Source: Aeoliella straminimaris
Lineage (GTDB): Bacteria; Planctomycetota; Planctomycetia; Pirellulales; Lacipirellulaceae
Direction: 5' to 3'
Assembly: GCF_024054565.1 (NCBI RefSeq)
Contig: NZ_JAMXLR010000076.1
Span: 1-64,000, forward strand
DNA length: 64,000 bases
A program made the position numbers and the translations under genes. The notes beneath the pieces are model-generated. The model was not told where the DNA came from. It did not search any database and worked only from the letters and a program-made list of their open reading frames with translations. Positions 50,811 through 60,746 of this stretch are shown piece by piece (position 1 is the first letter of the stretch; each line of letters opens with the position of its first letter).

Positions 50811-53800
50811 TTACAGCCAGTCGCCGAAATCTTCCTCTAGGGCAACGGCGAAGGCTTCTTCGCCCGCATCGTCTCCGGAAGTGGCAAAGTCAGCGGTGAA
50901 GCCGTTGTCTTCGTCCTCCATCTCCAGGTCGAATGCCAAGTCGAGGGCACTGCTACCAGTGGCGTCGTTGGTCTCAGCATACGGGGTGGAGTCGTCCGCT
51001 TCGTCCGTCGAAGTACTAAACGAGGTGAGTCCGTCCGGTCCGGTGGTAATCGGTCCTGGTGGGAGGGCCGCCGCGAGTTCGGCCGGCTGCTCCTCTCTGC
51101 TGGAGGTGCTTGCCGCAATCGGAGACATGACGACCTGCACGGGTGCAACAGCTCCCAGGTTGTTTCGCCAGACGGTGAAGTCGGCGAGGTCGACGGAGCC
51201 ACTGCCGTTGGCGTCCGCGCGGAGGTCGGTGGTGGAACCGAAGGTCGACTTCCAAAGCTGATAGTCCGTCTTGTCCACCACGCCACTGCCGTCGAAGTCG
51301 CCGGCGATGGGCTCGATGAAGGCGGTCGAGGGGTTGGCCGCGATTACGTAGTCTTCCACCTCACCCACCAGGGCCGACCCGCTAGGCTTGTTGAACTGGG
51401 CAAAACCGCCTTCGCCGTAGCGGAAGCGGGCAGCCAAGGCGTCCGACGCGACTTCACTGGGCACCGTGAAGGTCAGTTCGTTCAAGCCAGCGTCGAGGCG
51501 AAGTTGCTTCGAAACCATGCCGGAGTCGGTGCTGAAGGTCAGGTGTTCGCCAGCGTCGTTGAAGTCCCCATCGTTGTTAAAGTCGATCCAGCCTTGCAGG
51601 AACAACACATTAGTGCTTGCCGTGACGTTCAGGCTGACCGTCGAACCAGCGACGATCGGAGACAGAAATTCCACGCCATCATCGTCGGTGTCGAGATCAC
51701 CATTCGTAGCGGGTTGTCCATCCGAGTCGACGGAGACCCCGGCTCCCAGATAGTAGTCGGCAACGTACCCGTGACTAGCGCCGCCCGCCGCCGCAGTGGT
51801 CCCGTAAGAATCTGGCAGATCGCCGTAGTCGCGTTCGGGGAGGTCTTCCAGGTCAGCGTTGTAGAAGCCAAAGTCGAGGTAGCCGCCGCCCTTGGCCTGA
51901 CCTTCTGCCAACGTCACGTTGGGGTGGTAGCCCAGCACGGGGAAGGTATGGTTATCCGACGAGTATCCGGGAGGTGCCACGACCAGGATGTCGTAAGTTC
52001 CGGCGGCGAGATGCTCAAACAAATAGCTGCCATTGGCCCCGGTGACGACTGATAGGTCGCCGTCCGAGATCTCGCCATTCTCGTCCAAGTCGAGGAACAC
52101 GGTGGCGCCAGCCAAACCTGCTTCCGAGGCATTTCGGACGCCATTTTGATTGACGTCGTTGAATACGTAGCCGGAGAGCGTGGCATTGCCAGCGTTTTGC
52201 TCCGGTGAGACGCCAAAGTTCAGGTTGGTGACCGTTTCGCCGGGGGTCACGTACCTGCGGTAGTAGGCCACCGCAGACGATGCATCGCTGTTGTACAGTA
52301 CGTTGGCGAATTCGGGTTCGCTGACATCAGAATTGGTCGGCGTCCAACCCTCGACCGCATCGAGCATTACCGTGTAGTACTCAGCCCCCACGAAGCGATC
52401 GACCAAGAATAGCTGTTGGCCGAAGAATCCATCTTCCAGGTTGTCGTCCGTCGACATCGTGACGATGTAGGACCCGTCGGGACCAGTGATAGTCATCGGC
52501 TCCCTGGGGGTGTCGATGCCATTGTCGAAGACGTTATTGGCGTTCAAATCGTTGAAGTCGAACTTGCCGTTTTCGTTCAAATCGATGAACACCCGGAACT
52601 GCTCCACCGTCGACTCCGACGAGTCCTGGGCCGCATTCAGGTTAAAGTCTGCAAAGACATTCCCCTCAAACGTTACCTCTTGAGGTTCCAGCAAGAAGTG
52701 GGCGTCGATGTGGTTGCTGATCACCGGATCCTCGGTCTCGGGATCGCCATCGTCTTGAACGCCGACTGTGTATTGATATACATCGGTGCCCAGGTTGTTG
52801 TAACCTTCGGGCAATTCGAAACGAACGTCGTAGGTGGTGCCAGGCTGGTTGTAAGCCAGGTCGAAGTAAAAGTTGCCGTTAGCACCCGTGAGCATGTAGG
52901 GCTCGTTGGCGTCGCGCGTTTCGTTTTTGTTGAGGTCGACGTACACGGTCACCCCACGGATCCGAGGCTCGGGCAGCGACTCCAACGACGAAATCACGGG
53001 TGTTTCCGAGATCATGGCATCGAAGTTCTGCGAATCGACGGGATCGAGAATGGTGGCCGTGATGCCGGTGAAGTTGTATTCACCGTCCTGGTTGGTATCG
53101 AGTCCAATGGAGCCTTGAATCCGGCCACCAAGCTGTTGGCCGTTGAAGTCTTGCACCACGGGGGTCGGGGAGCCATAGAAACTGACATCAATGTTGTTGA
53201 TTACCGCTTCACTGTCCGACCAGTTCTCAAACGCGATTTGCCAAACGCCCGCTACGATCTCTCCATTGGCACCGAGAATCGCATTGGGTTCGATCCGCTC
53301 TCCGGTTAGGGGATCGATTCGCCCAACCCCCTCGGAACGCTCACCCCAGTGACGCACTGTGGTAAAAGTATGTTGGATTTGTCCCGTGTCGGTTAGTGGT
53401 CCGATGCTACCATCCTGAATCCAGTTGGTTAGTTCCGATTGAGTTCCGTCCGGCGAAATGAGCGTCATCCGCAATTTGTCGCTGGCCTCCGCGGGGATCG
53501 TGATGTCGAGCGCAACCTCGATATCCTCAATCGAGAGGTTGGCGGGAATCGTGATATCAATGTTGCTACCACGGGTGTTACGTGGCAGCGGATCGGGCAA
53601 TTCATCGGGTGGAGTCAACCAGAGGTCAAAGTAGTCGGCGAACCCCGCGCGGCCACCTGGCGCGCCCGGGATGACAGCGTCCGATTCCGTTGTTTCGGCG
53701 GCGGGAATGAGAATGGGCCCCGACAAACCGCCGCCAATCACCCGGATGTTCTGTTCGGTGGGTTGGTAGCTCGAAGTCGACTGAGTTCCGACGCCATGCC

Positions 53801-55556
53801 AATTGCTGGCCAACTGTACCGCGTATTCGACATCAATCGCACCGTGACCGTAACCGGTGGAACTCGTCGAGTCGTGAACGAAGAACCCTGCGGAGTTGGT
53901 GGAATTTACATACTGGGCGAACACATCGGTGACGAGTTCCCCCGTTTCGGGGTCGATCATCGTTGGAAGTGCAGTGACGCCTGGCCCCATCAGTTGCGTG
54001 AGTCCCACCGGGACGCCACCGACTTGCGCCGGATCGAAGAACAGGGGACGAAGGTCGGTCTGCCAGCCGCTGGATGTTTCATCGATCTTACGAGCGGATA
54101 GTGCGAGAATGTTCTTGACGTCCCGCAGGGAGAGTTCGATGCCATTCTCGCGAGCCGCGCTAAGAACCAAGCCCATAGCGCCAGCACCGATGGGCGAAGC
54201 GGCCGACGTGCCATTGAATCCATTGGTATAGTAGGGATTGTCCAATTCGCCAGTGGTGTGGCCGTCGTTATAGCCAGCGTCGCCTTCGACGCCCGTTTGT
54301 CCACCATAGACGTCCGTCGTGGTGACACCTTTGCCTGGAGGATTGGTGCCAGTCGGCGCGGCGACCCACACGCTGGCCCCGCCTTCTGCGTAGCCAACAG
54401 TGCCACCATCTGAGCTGAATCCTGTGACGCCAATGGTATATCGGCTGCTGGCAAAGCTATCGTGATCGGTTCGGTCAAGCCCTCCCGCCGAGTTGCCAGT
54501 GGCGTTCACCAAGAGGGAACCATAGCCCCCGCGCCCCAAGAATACGGCGTCAATCATTGATTGTGTTTCGACGGGCGACAGAGTCGTAATCGCCCGGCCA
54601 TTGCTGCGCCCGAAACTATTATTGTAGATGTCGATTTCCTGATTCATATGAGTCAGAGCATTGTAGAAATCCAACTCATAATCATCTGCGGACTGCGCGC
54701 CGTAACCGATCAGGCGAATGCCCGCCAAGGTGGCGTCGTATGCCACGCCGGTGACACCTTCGCCGTTATCACCATCCGCCACCGCGAGCCCTGCGACAGC
54801 CGTGCCATGATGGTCGTCGTGATCAACGGCAGGGGCCGGATTGGGATCGTCGTCGACGTAGTCGAAGCTAAGGGAGGGATCGTAGTTGCCAATCAAGTCA
54901 GGATGGGCGTACATCAACGAGTCGTCGACAATGGCGATGGTGACGCCCTCGCCGGTGGTGTATTCCCATGCCCCTTCAGCGCGGATGTCCGCGCCCCAAG
55001 TCCCAAAGTCGTTTACCTCGTTGGGCAGGCTGATTTCCTGTCCGGTGTTATTCAGGTGCCATTGTCCGGCATACATGGGATCGTTCGGTACCGCGAAAGT
55101 CTCCCATCCACCCCCGATCTGTGGGTAAAAATGAACGATACCAGGATTGTCTTGCAGGTTGGCAATGATCTCACTGCTGCTGAGTGTACCGGCGGCTGCA
55201 AAGAACGTGTTCGAGAGCGGGGTAAATTGCGAAGTGGCAAACATCCCCGTCTCAGCACGGAAGTTGTTCGAGTTGATGCTGCCATTCGTCTGGACAACCC
55301 AACTCGTTGCTTGCTCGAGTTGACTGGCCGTGTATAGCGACAGATCGGAACTTCGTTGCCACGCGTCTTCGACGAGCTTGGCGTGCATGGCCTGCACCGA
55401 GACGTTTGCCGTGTCGATGGTATAGGCGGCAAGCACTTGTCGTGGCTCCAGTGGTTCCACCCCATTAAGGCGTCGCTGGCGATTAAGGTTGGTCTGGTTT
55501 CGTCGCTTGCCACCGAAGTGGTTCCGCCATGAACGCTTATTACGTCGCTTGCTCAT
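50811..55556 (-). CDS. giant secreted subtilisin-like (S8) protease with P domain, SdrD-like, GEVED and dockerin-like modules
   Basis: The 1581-residue protein has a planctomycete extracellular leader (RRLNGVEPLEPRQVLAA, about 28-44). The S8 domain has triad Asp211 (TIAIVDDS), His250 (DDHHGTAVAG) and Ser451 (FNGTSAASP), plus Asn355 of the oxyanion hole. A proprotein-convertase P domain (about 690-860, NIDITIPANLSIEDIEVALDI) follows. Next come SdrD-B-like repeats (VYVDLNKNETRDANEP; GYVFNDVNQNGVRNASEAGL), a GEVED domain (GWIDFNNDGDFNDAGEH; GEVEDYVI), a dockerin-like pair (DFDGSGVVDKTDYQLWKSTFG; GSGSVDLADFTVWRNNLG) and an acidic tail ending EDFGDWL. It would cleave proteins outside the cell or at its surface. 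The ATG at 55556 is chosen over 55604 because the basic leader follows directly. Confidence 0.92.
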   Translation of the reverse strand: MSKRRNKRSWRNHFGGKRRNQTNLNRQRRLNGVEPLEPRQVLAAYTIDTANVSVQAMHAKLVEDAWQRSSDLSLYTASQLEQATSWVVQTNGSINSNNFRAETGMFATSQFTPLSNTFFAAAGTLSSSEIIANLQDNPGIVHFYPQIGGGWETFAVPNDPMYAGQWHLNNTGQEISLPNEVNDFGTWGADIRAEGAWEYTTGEGVTIAIVDDSLMYAHPDLIGNYDPSLSFDYVDDDPNPAPAVDHDDHHGTAVAGLAVADGDNGEGVTGVAYDATLAGIRLIGYGAQSADDYELDFYNALTHMNQEIDIYNNSFGRSNGRAITTLSPVETQSMIDAVFLGRGGYGSLLVNATGNSAGGLDRTDHDSFASSRYTIGVTGFSSDGGTVGYAEGGASVWVAAPTGTNPPGKGVTTTDVYGGQTGVEGDAGYNDGHTTGELDNPYYTNGFNGTSAASPIGAGAMGLVLSAARENGIELSLRDVKNILALSARKIDETSSGWQTDLRPLFFDPAQVGGVPVGLTQLMGPGVTALPTMIDPETGELVTDVFAQYVNSTNSAGFFVHDSTSSTGYGHGAIDVEYAVQLASNWHGVGTQSTSSYQPTEQNIRVIGGGLSGPILIPAAETTESDAVIPGAPGGRAGFADYFDLWLTPPDELPDPLPRNTRGSNIDITIPANLSIEDIEVALDITIPAEASDKLRMTLISPDGTQSELTNWIQDGSIGPLTDTGQIQHTFTTVRHWGERSEGVGRIDPLTGERIEPNAILGANGEIVAGVWQIAFENWSDSEAVINNIDVSFYGSPTPVVQDFNGQQLGGRIQGSIGLDTNQDGEYNFTGITATILDPVDSQNFDAMISETPVISSLESLPEPRIRGVTVYVDLNKNETRDANEPYMLTGANGNFYFDLAYNQPGTTYDVRFELPEGYNNLGTDVYQYTVGVQDDGDPETEDPVISNHIDAHFLLEPQEVTFEGNVFADFNLNAAQDSSESTVEQFRVFIDLNENGKFDFNDLNANNVFDNGIDTPREPMTITGPDGSYIVTMSTDDNLEDGFFGQQLFLVDRFVGAEYYTVMLDAVEGWTPTNSDVSEPEFANVLYNSDASSAVAYYRRYVTPGETVTNLNFGVSPEQNAGNATLSGYVFNDVNQNGVRNASEAGLAGATVFLDLDENGEISDGDLSVVTGANGSYLFEHLAAGTYDILVVAPPGYSSDNHTFPVLGYHPNVTLAEGQAKGGGYLDFGFYNADLEDLPERDYGDLPDSYGTTAAAGGASHGYVADYYLGAGVSVDSDGQPATNGDLDTDDDGVEFLSPIVAGSTVSLNVTASTNVLFLQGWIDFNNDGDFNDAGEHLTFSTDSGMVSKQLRLDAGLNELTFTVPSEVASDALAARFRYGEGGFAQFNKPSGSALVGEVEDYVIAANPSTAFIEPIAGDFDGSGVVDKTDYQLWKSTFGSTTDLRADANGSGSVDLADFTVWRNNLGAVAPVQVVMSPIAASTSSREEQPAELAAALPPGPITTGPDGLTSFSTSTDEADDSTPYAETNDATGSSALDLAFDLEMEDEDNGFTADFATSGDDAGEEAFAVALEEDFGDWL

Positions 55557-56211
55557 CGTGTGAGTTCTCTCTAAAGTGCTTGCCGGCCGGTGTTGGCCTG
55601 CCAATTTCTGTTCCTGGTCGCTCAGCTCCTGATTTGCTGCCTGTGCGCAGTTCTAGGAGCGTTTCCCTGCCGACCGCCGTTGGCCTTGAAGGGCGAGAGG
55701 TGGGGTTCGGGGAGAGTTCCGTGCGGTTTTTCCGCTTAATCTGATACTAACAACGGGTAAAAATAGTGTCAAACTTCGGGTTGTAAATGATTTAACACCT
55801 ATAGACGCCTTGCGACCGCTACAAATTCCACCATCAGTGTGATTTTTCTTGGGCACGTTTGCCCGCCGAGGCTCAAAAACTGGAAACTCCTTAGTTTTTC
55901 CACTCCGCCGGCTCCAAGACAGCCCTTCGGGAGTGGAAGAAGCCGGGGGGCTGGCACTTTCGGTGGGCCTGGCAATAGAGCCCCGGCTGGACGAGCGGGC
56001 GGGAGAATTTTGGAAAACCTTGACGGTTTTGCCGAGAAGTCTGCTTTTCCGGCTTCCTCCGGTCCGATAGTTCTTGCAGCCCTCGCTCACGGACACGAGT
56101 AGTCCATGGGCATGAGGGGCAGGGGCACGCGGGGGGCGAGCCCGGCATATGAATCAAACGCTTGGCCACTCATTCATCCGCACGGGCCAAGTTTCGAGGG
56201 GGGAAAACTTG
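55557..56211. other. long intergenic region between divergent subtilase and BBP7 genes
   Basis: It has an AT-rich core around 55740-55850, which probably holds both promoters. Small hairpins occur near 55880-55905 (AAAACT/AGTTTT) and 56012-56030 (AAAACC/GGTTTT) on the BBP7 side, so the BBP7 leader is structured. No riboswitch class I know is present, and the frames have no gene-like features. Confidence 0.5.
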
Positions 56212-57663
56212 ATGATTTCGGCACCTATTCACGGACGTCGTATAGCCGCCTGGGCGGTCGCGGTCACACTGCTTGTGCCCGCCTTGGCCCAAGCCCAAGT
56301 GCGTCAGGCCTTGTATCAGCCGGGTGGTCAGCAGGGACAACCTGCCAGAAGGGCGAATCATTGGACATCGGGTGGCTCCGAATGGACCAACGCCTACGGA
56401 GAACCTGTAGTCATACCCGCCAGTTACTGCGGCGATGGCTGCACGCCCGGCGGAATGATGGGCTACAACGGGATGGGAGGTTGCTGCACGGGCGGCGCCG
56501 GTCCCTATCCTCACGGAGCACCCAACGGTGTGCAGATGCAGCAGCCAGCCGGCGGTTGGCCGGGGCAATTCTCGCCGTACGCACAGGAGTGTGAAGACCC
56601 CTGCGATGGGCGTCGCGGACTGCTGGGAAAATGCTGCTTCCTCGGACTCTTTGATGCCGGATTGATGCGGCCCATCGATCAATGTGGACCACACTATTTC
56701 GACTTCTCGGCCGAAGCCTTGTATTGGAAGCGCAACAAACCAGCCGATCCCGAGGTGATTTTCGCCACCATTGGCGTGACAGATGTCTCGGCTGGTGTTG
56801 ATCCCGCTCTGGCACTGACGACCAACGACGTCGAAGGCGACTGGGAGCCAGGCTTGCGTCTGACCGGTCGCTACGACCTGGGCGCGCTGTCCTTCCTCGA
56901 GGTGTCCTACGCCGGCCTGTTCGAATGGGGCGCCGTCTCGACATTGGACGGGGCAGGCGACATCTTCACCGGCTACAGTAACTTCGGCCTTGGTGTCGAC
57001 ACCACTGGCGACGGAGTTCCCAACATTGGCGTGGATGGTGCCGGTCTGAGTTCGACCGAGTTGGCCAACTCCGCTCGCTTGGAACTGCTGAGCGAATTGC
57101 ACAACAGTGAAATCAGCTACCGCCGCTACTGGGTTGGATTTAATCCGCGGGTAAGCGGTACCGTGATGGCCGGTGTTCGCTACACCCGGCTGAGCGAAGA
57201 CTTGAATTTCTCCACGCTCGGCCCCGCCGGCAGCTCGTGGACGGCGGTACGGACCGAAAACGACCTGGTTGGCTTCCAAGCCGGCGGCGACATGTGGGTT
57301 ACCGTTCGCCAAGGCTGCCGCATCGGCGGCTACGGCAAGGCGGGTATCTACAACAACCGTTGTGAGGTGGCCACTAGCGTTACCGGAAGTGCACTGCCAG
57401 GTGGCACGGCTTTGGAGAATGTCAAAGCAGACCACGTGTCGTTTATCGGCGAAGGTGGTGTGAGCATTGTGGCCGACATCCTGCCAAGCTGGTCGCTGCG
57501 TGCCGGTTACGATGTGCTGTTCATCAACACTGCCGCACTGGCAGCGAATAACTTCGACTTCTATCCCACGGTATTCCTGGGCGAAACTCGCAATCCGACG
57601 CTGTACGAAGAGAGCTCGGCGTTGTATCACGGTGCCAATCTGGGCCTGGAATTCGTGTGGTAA
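56212..57663 (+). CDS. BBP7-type outer-membrane beta-barrel protein
   Basis: The 483-residue protein has a signal peptide (RRIAAWAVAVTLLVPALAQA), then a Gly/Pro/Gln/Cys-rich stretch (about 25-150) and a beta-barrel that starts YFDFSAEALYWKRNKP and shows alternating strands to the end, finishing in a C-terminal aromatic (NLGLEFVW). This matches the planctomycete BBP7 porin-like family. Such proteins probably form outer-membrane channels; no substrate is known. A GGGGGG-type ribosome-binding site stands 8 bases before the ATG at 56212, so I prefer it to 56149. The N-terminal low-complexity stretch includes a few Cys pairs (YCGDGC; GCCTGG; CEDPC). Confidence 0.85.
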   Translation: MISAPIHGRRIAAWAVAVTLLVPALAQAQVRQALYQPGGQQGQPARRANHWTSGGSEWTNAYGEPVVIPASYCGDGCTPGGMMGYNGMGGCCTGGAGPYPHGAPNGVQMQQPAGGWPGQFSPYAQECEDPCDGRRGLLGKCCFLGLFDAGLMRPIDQCGPHYFDFSAEALYWKRNKPADPEVIFATIGVTDVSAGVDPALALTTNDVEGDWEPGLRLTGRYDLGALSFLEVSYAGLFEWGAVSTLDGAGDIFTGYSNFGLGVDTTGDGVPNIGVDGAGLSSTELANSARLELLSELHNSEISYRRYWVGFNPRVSGTVMAGVRYTRLSEDLNFSTLGPAGSSWTAVRTENDLVGFQAGGDMWVTVRQGCRIGGYGKAGIYNNRCEVATSVTGSALPGGTALENVKADHVSFIGEGGVSIVADILPSWSLRAGYDVLFINTAALAANNFDFYPTVFLGETRNPTLYEESSALYHGANLGLEFVW

Positions 57664-57698
57664 GTGACATATTTGGGGGGAGGGAAGCGCGAACCAAC

Positions 57699-57734
57699 GG
57701 CGGCGAATCCGGTCTATTTACCGAATTCGCCGCC
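57699..57734 (+). terminator. long hairpin after the BBP7 gene
   Basis: GGCGGCGAAT (57699-57708) pairs with ATTCGCCGCC (57725-57734). An inner CGGT/ACCG stem and one mismatch give about 14 bp in total. No T-run follows, so it may end the transcript in a factor-dependent way or protect the BBP7 mRNA. Confidence 0.6.
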
Positions 57735-57812
57735 TCGCGCCCTGCCAATCGACTGTAGGCAGTGCAGCCAGGCGAGGTATAATAGAAGTGGTGCAGGGCG
57801 GGCGAGCATAAC

Positions 57813-59225
57813 GTGGCTCGCGTAAAACGCCTGTTGTCACTTTTCCATATAGGAGCCCCGAACCAGTTGCCAACGGACATCGATCGCAAGCAGGGAGTCG
57901 ACAGCGAAACCGCAGTCCTCGTGGGCGTCGAACTCCCCGGAACCTCTCGCTCTGAAGAACCTCTTGAAGAACTGTCGGGACTGGCCGAGACGGCCGGTGC
58001 CGAAGTGGTTGCTCGGCTGACGCAACGCCGCGATACGCCCGACAAGACCACGTACTTGGGTAAGGGTAAGCTCGATCAACTGACCCAGTTGGTCAAAGGC
58101 ACCGAAGCCGACGTGGTGATCTTCGACAACGATTTGTCGCCCGCTCAGGTGCGAAATCTCGAGCAGTCGGTCGGGGTCAAGGTGCTTGATCGCACCGAGC
58201 TGATCCTCGACATCTTCAGCACCCGCGCCCAAACGCACGAAGCCCGCCTGGCGGTGGAGCTAGCACAGTTGGAGTACGCGCTGCCGCGGTTGAAACGCAT
58301 GTGGACCCACCTGTCGCGTTTGAAGATGGGCGTCGGCATGCGTGGTCCAGGTGAAAAGCAACTCGAGACCGACCGCCGGTTGGTCGAAAAGCGAATTGTC
58401 GACTTGCGCCGCGACCTGGATAAAATCCACAAACGCCGTGAGCGCGAGGTCGAGGGTCGCCGCGATCACATGACCGTGTCGCTGGTTGGCTATACGAACG
58501 CCGGTAAGAGCACCCTGATGAATCGCATCACCGGTGCGGGGGTGCTGGCGCAGGACAAACTGTTCGCCACGCTCGACACCCGCACCCGCCGCTGGAGCCT
58601 GCCTGGCTGGGGGCCCGTGTTGCTTTCCGATACGGTCGGGTTCATTCGCGAATTGCCCCACCGCTTGATTGCCAGCTTCAAGGCGACCCTGGAAGAGGCG
58701 CATCAGGCGGACTTGTTGATGCACGTGGCCGATGCGAGTAACTCCGCGGTGCTCGACCAGATCTCGGCCGTGTACGGCGTGTTGGAGGAACTGGGCATCG
58801 AGCAGAAGGATACGCTGCTGGTGTTGAACAAGGTCGATCAGGTGGCCGGCGAGGCCGAACTCACCAAGCTGCTCGACCGATATCCAGCTGCCATACCGGT
58901 TAGCGCCGCGACCGGCGAAGGGCTCGATAAGTTGACCCGAGCGGTGAGCGATGCCCTGAGTATCAACTTCGTGGATGCCGATATCGACTTTGCCATCGAG
59001 AACGGCAGATTGGCGGCCTACATCGCCAAGCATGGCGAGATCCTTAGCCGCACGCACGATGGCAATCGGACGACGATCCATTGCCGCATGCCGCGCAAGT
59101 ACCTGGGACGTATCAATCACCGCGAGGCCGAAATCCGGGAAAGATCGCCTTCGGTGGCCATGCCCGATGGCGACGCCGACCGCGACTCGCAACAGGTACG
59201 CACCACGGTCGACGAAGTCGCCTGA
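57813..59225 (+). CDS. hflX: ribosome-associated GTPase HflX
   Basis: The 470-residue GTPase has the HflX N-terminal domain (about 30-190, with DKTTYLGKGKLDQL and VVIFDNDLSPAQVRNLEQ) followed by the helical GPGEKQLETDRRL segment. The G domain shows GYTNAGKSTLMNRI (G1), DTVGFIRELPHRL (G3) and LNKVDQV (G4). HflX splits or rescues stalled ribosomes under stress. The ATG at 57813 has no strong ribosome-binding site; the ATG or GTG codons further in would cut into the domain. The stop codon TGA overlaps the SDR start (TGATG), giving a coupled pair. Confidence 0.94.
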   Translation: MARVKRLLSLFHIGAPNQLPTDIDRKQGVDSETAVLVGVELPGTSRSEEPLEELSGLAETAGAEVVARLTQRRDTPDKTTYLGKGKLDQLTQLVKGTEADVVIFDNDLSPAQVRNLEQSVGVKVLDRTELILDIFSTRAQTHEARLAVELAQLEYALPRLKRMWTHLSRLKMGVGMRGPGEKQLETDRRLVEKRIVDLRRDLDKIHKRREREVEGRRDHMTVSLVGYTNAGKSTLMNRITGAGVLAQDKLFATLDTRTRRWSLPGWGPVLLSDTVGFIRELPHRLIASFKATLEEAHQADLLMHVADASNSAVLDQISAVYGVLEELGIEQKDTLLVLNKVDQVAGEAELTKLLDRYPAAIPVSAATGEGLDKLTRAVSDALSINFVDADIDFAIENGRLAAYIAKHGEILSRTHDGNRTTIHCRMPRKYLGRINHREAEIRERSPSVAMPDGDADRDSQQVRTTVDEVA

Positions 59226-60025
59226 TGGCACGGCGCGAACTGAAGGGATTGCGAGCTATTGTCACCGGCGCCTCGGCCGGCATTGGTCGTGCCATGGCCA
59301 TCGAGATGGCTCGAGCGGGCGTGCGCTGCTTGTTGTTTGCCCGTCGCCAGGAACGGTTAGACGAGGTCCGCGAAGCGACGCGCCAAGCGGGCACCGAGGC
59401 CAGCGTCGTGGTGGGAGATGTCACCAACGCGGCAGATCGAGCTGCGTGCCTCGAGTTTGCTCAACGCGAGTTGGGTGGCCTGGATTTGCTAGTGAATAAC
59501 GCCGGCATCAGTGCTGGCGGCGACTTTGCCGGCGAATCGCCCGACGTGTTGCGAAAGATCTTCGAAGTAAACTTCTTTGCCGCCACGGAGCTGACGCGCG
59601 AGGCCATCCCGCTGCTCCGCACAGGTCGCACGCCCATGGTAGTGAACGTGGGCTCGATTCTTGGCCACCGAGGTATCCCGTTCACGAGTGCCTACTGTGC
59701 CAGCAAGTTCGCCATTACCGGTTGGAGCCAATCGCTGCGGGCGGAGCTCTCGACGATGGGCATCGATGTACTACTGGTTTCGCCGGGCACCACCGAGTCC
59801 GAGTTGGCCGATCATCTGGTCGAGCAACGCGTCAAACTGCCTTGGGCCGGGATGAAGGGCGTTACGGCGGAGTACGTGGCGCGAGCTACCATCAAGGCCA
59901 TCGCCCGCGGCAGCCACGAGATCGTGCCCAACTGGCGTGGCTGGTGGATGCTGGTGGCAAATCGCATGGCGCCGACGTTGCTCGACAAGGTCATGGCCAA
60001 GTTTGCTCGCAGGGCGGGTCGCTGA
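59225..60025 (+). CDS. short-chain dehydrogenase/reductase (SDR)
   Basis: The 266-residue oxidoreductase of the classical SDR type has TGASAGIG (14-21) for NAD(P) binding, NNAG (91-94) and the catalytic Ser144, Tyr157 and Lys161 (SAYCASK). An Arg after the second strand (FARRQERL) suggests NADP preference. A C-terminal hydrophobic segment (WWMLVANRMAPTLLDKVM) could touch the membrane. The substrate is not known. The start overlaps the hflX stop by one base (TGATG), so translation is probably coupled. The 48 upstream codons open to 59081 lie inside hflX in another frame and are not used. Confidence 0.92.
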   Translation: MARRELKGLRAIVTGASAGIGRAMAIEMARAGVRCLLFARRQERLDEVREATRQAGTEASVVVGDVTNAADRAACLEFAQRELGGLDLLVNNAGISAGGDFAGESPDVLRKIFEVNFFAATELTREAIPLLRTGRTPMVVNVGSILGHRGIPFTSAYCASKFAITGWSQSLRAELSTMGIDVLLVSPGTTESELADHLVEQRVKLPWAGMKGVTAEYVARATIKAIARGSHEIVPNWRGWWMLVANRMAPTLLDKVMAKFARRAGR

Positions 60026-60040
60026 ACGGGAGCAGCAAGG

Positions 60041-60739
60041 ATGAACCAGCCTTTTACCGTTCTATACGACGATGGCCCCTGCCTGGTGGTCAACAAACCG
60101 GCCGGATTGCTAACGCAGGCGCCTCGCGGCATCGATAGCTTGGAGTTGGCGGTCAAGGACTTTTACCGCGAGCGAGAAGGCAAATCGCCCGGCGAAAACA
60201 TCTACCTCGGCATCATCCATCGGCTTGATCGACCTGTCACCGGCGCGATCTCCTTCGCCAGGCATGTCCGCGCAGCGAAACGCATGGCCGACCAGTTTCA
60301 GAATCGCACGGTCAGCAAGACCTACTGGGCACTAGTCGAAGGTCTCGTCGAGCCGGACGAGGGCACTTGGGTCGACTACCTGCACAAGCGGCATGGCATG
60401 GCGCAGGCCATTGTGGTGCCGGAGGACGATCCGCGGGGTAAGAAAGCGATCCTGCACTACCGGGTGCGGGGCCATGTGCAGGGAGGTACTTGGCTCGAGA
60501 TCGAACTTGAGACAGGGCGCACCCATCAAATTCGCGTGCAGAGTTCCTCGCGAGGGCATGCCGTGTTGGGCGATTCGCAGTATGGTTCCACGGCCAATTT
60601 CGGTCCCGTAGTGGAAGACCTCCGCGAGCAGGGCATCGCACTGCACGCGCGACTGCTTGGATTCCGCCACCCAATGCGAGACGAACAAGTCGTCGTCGAG
60701 GCTCCCTTGCCAGAGTACTGGCCGAAAATGGGCGAGTAA
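60041..60739 (+). CDS. RluA-family RNA pseudouridine synthase
   Basis: The 232-residue enzyme converts uridine to pseudouridine in rRNA or tRNA. The catalytic Asp63 lies in IIHRLDRPVTGAI. The opening VLYDDGPCLVVNKPAGLL and the later GRTHQIRVQSSSRGHAVLGDSQYG are the family motifs II and III. There is no N-terminal S4 domain, so it belongs to the short RluA/RluE-like branch; the target position cannot be told. It starts 16 bases after the SDR gene and likely shares a transcript with hflX and SDR. Confidence 0.93.
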   Translation: MNQPFTVLYDDGPCLVVNKPAGLLTQAPRGIDSLELAVKDFYREREGKSPGENIYLGIIHRLDRPVTGAISFARHVRAAKRMADQFQNRTVSKTYWALVEGLVEPDEGTWVDYLHKRHGMAQAIVVPEDDPRGKKAILHYRVRGHVQGGTWLEIELETGRTHQIRVQSSSRGHAVLGDSQYGSTANFGPVVEDLREQGIALHARLLGFRHPMRDEQVVVEAPLPEYWPKMGE

Positions 60740-60746
60740 GCTCGAG

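Noticed and set aside
56170..57630. 486-codon minus-strand frame opposite the BBP7 gene
   Set aside because: The plus strand encodes a clear signal peptide and beta-barrel; the antisense frame is a product of codon bias and has no recognisable motif.
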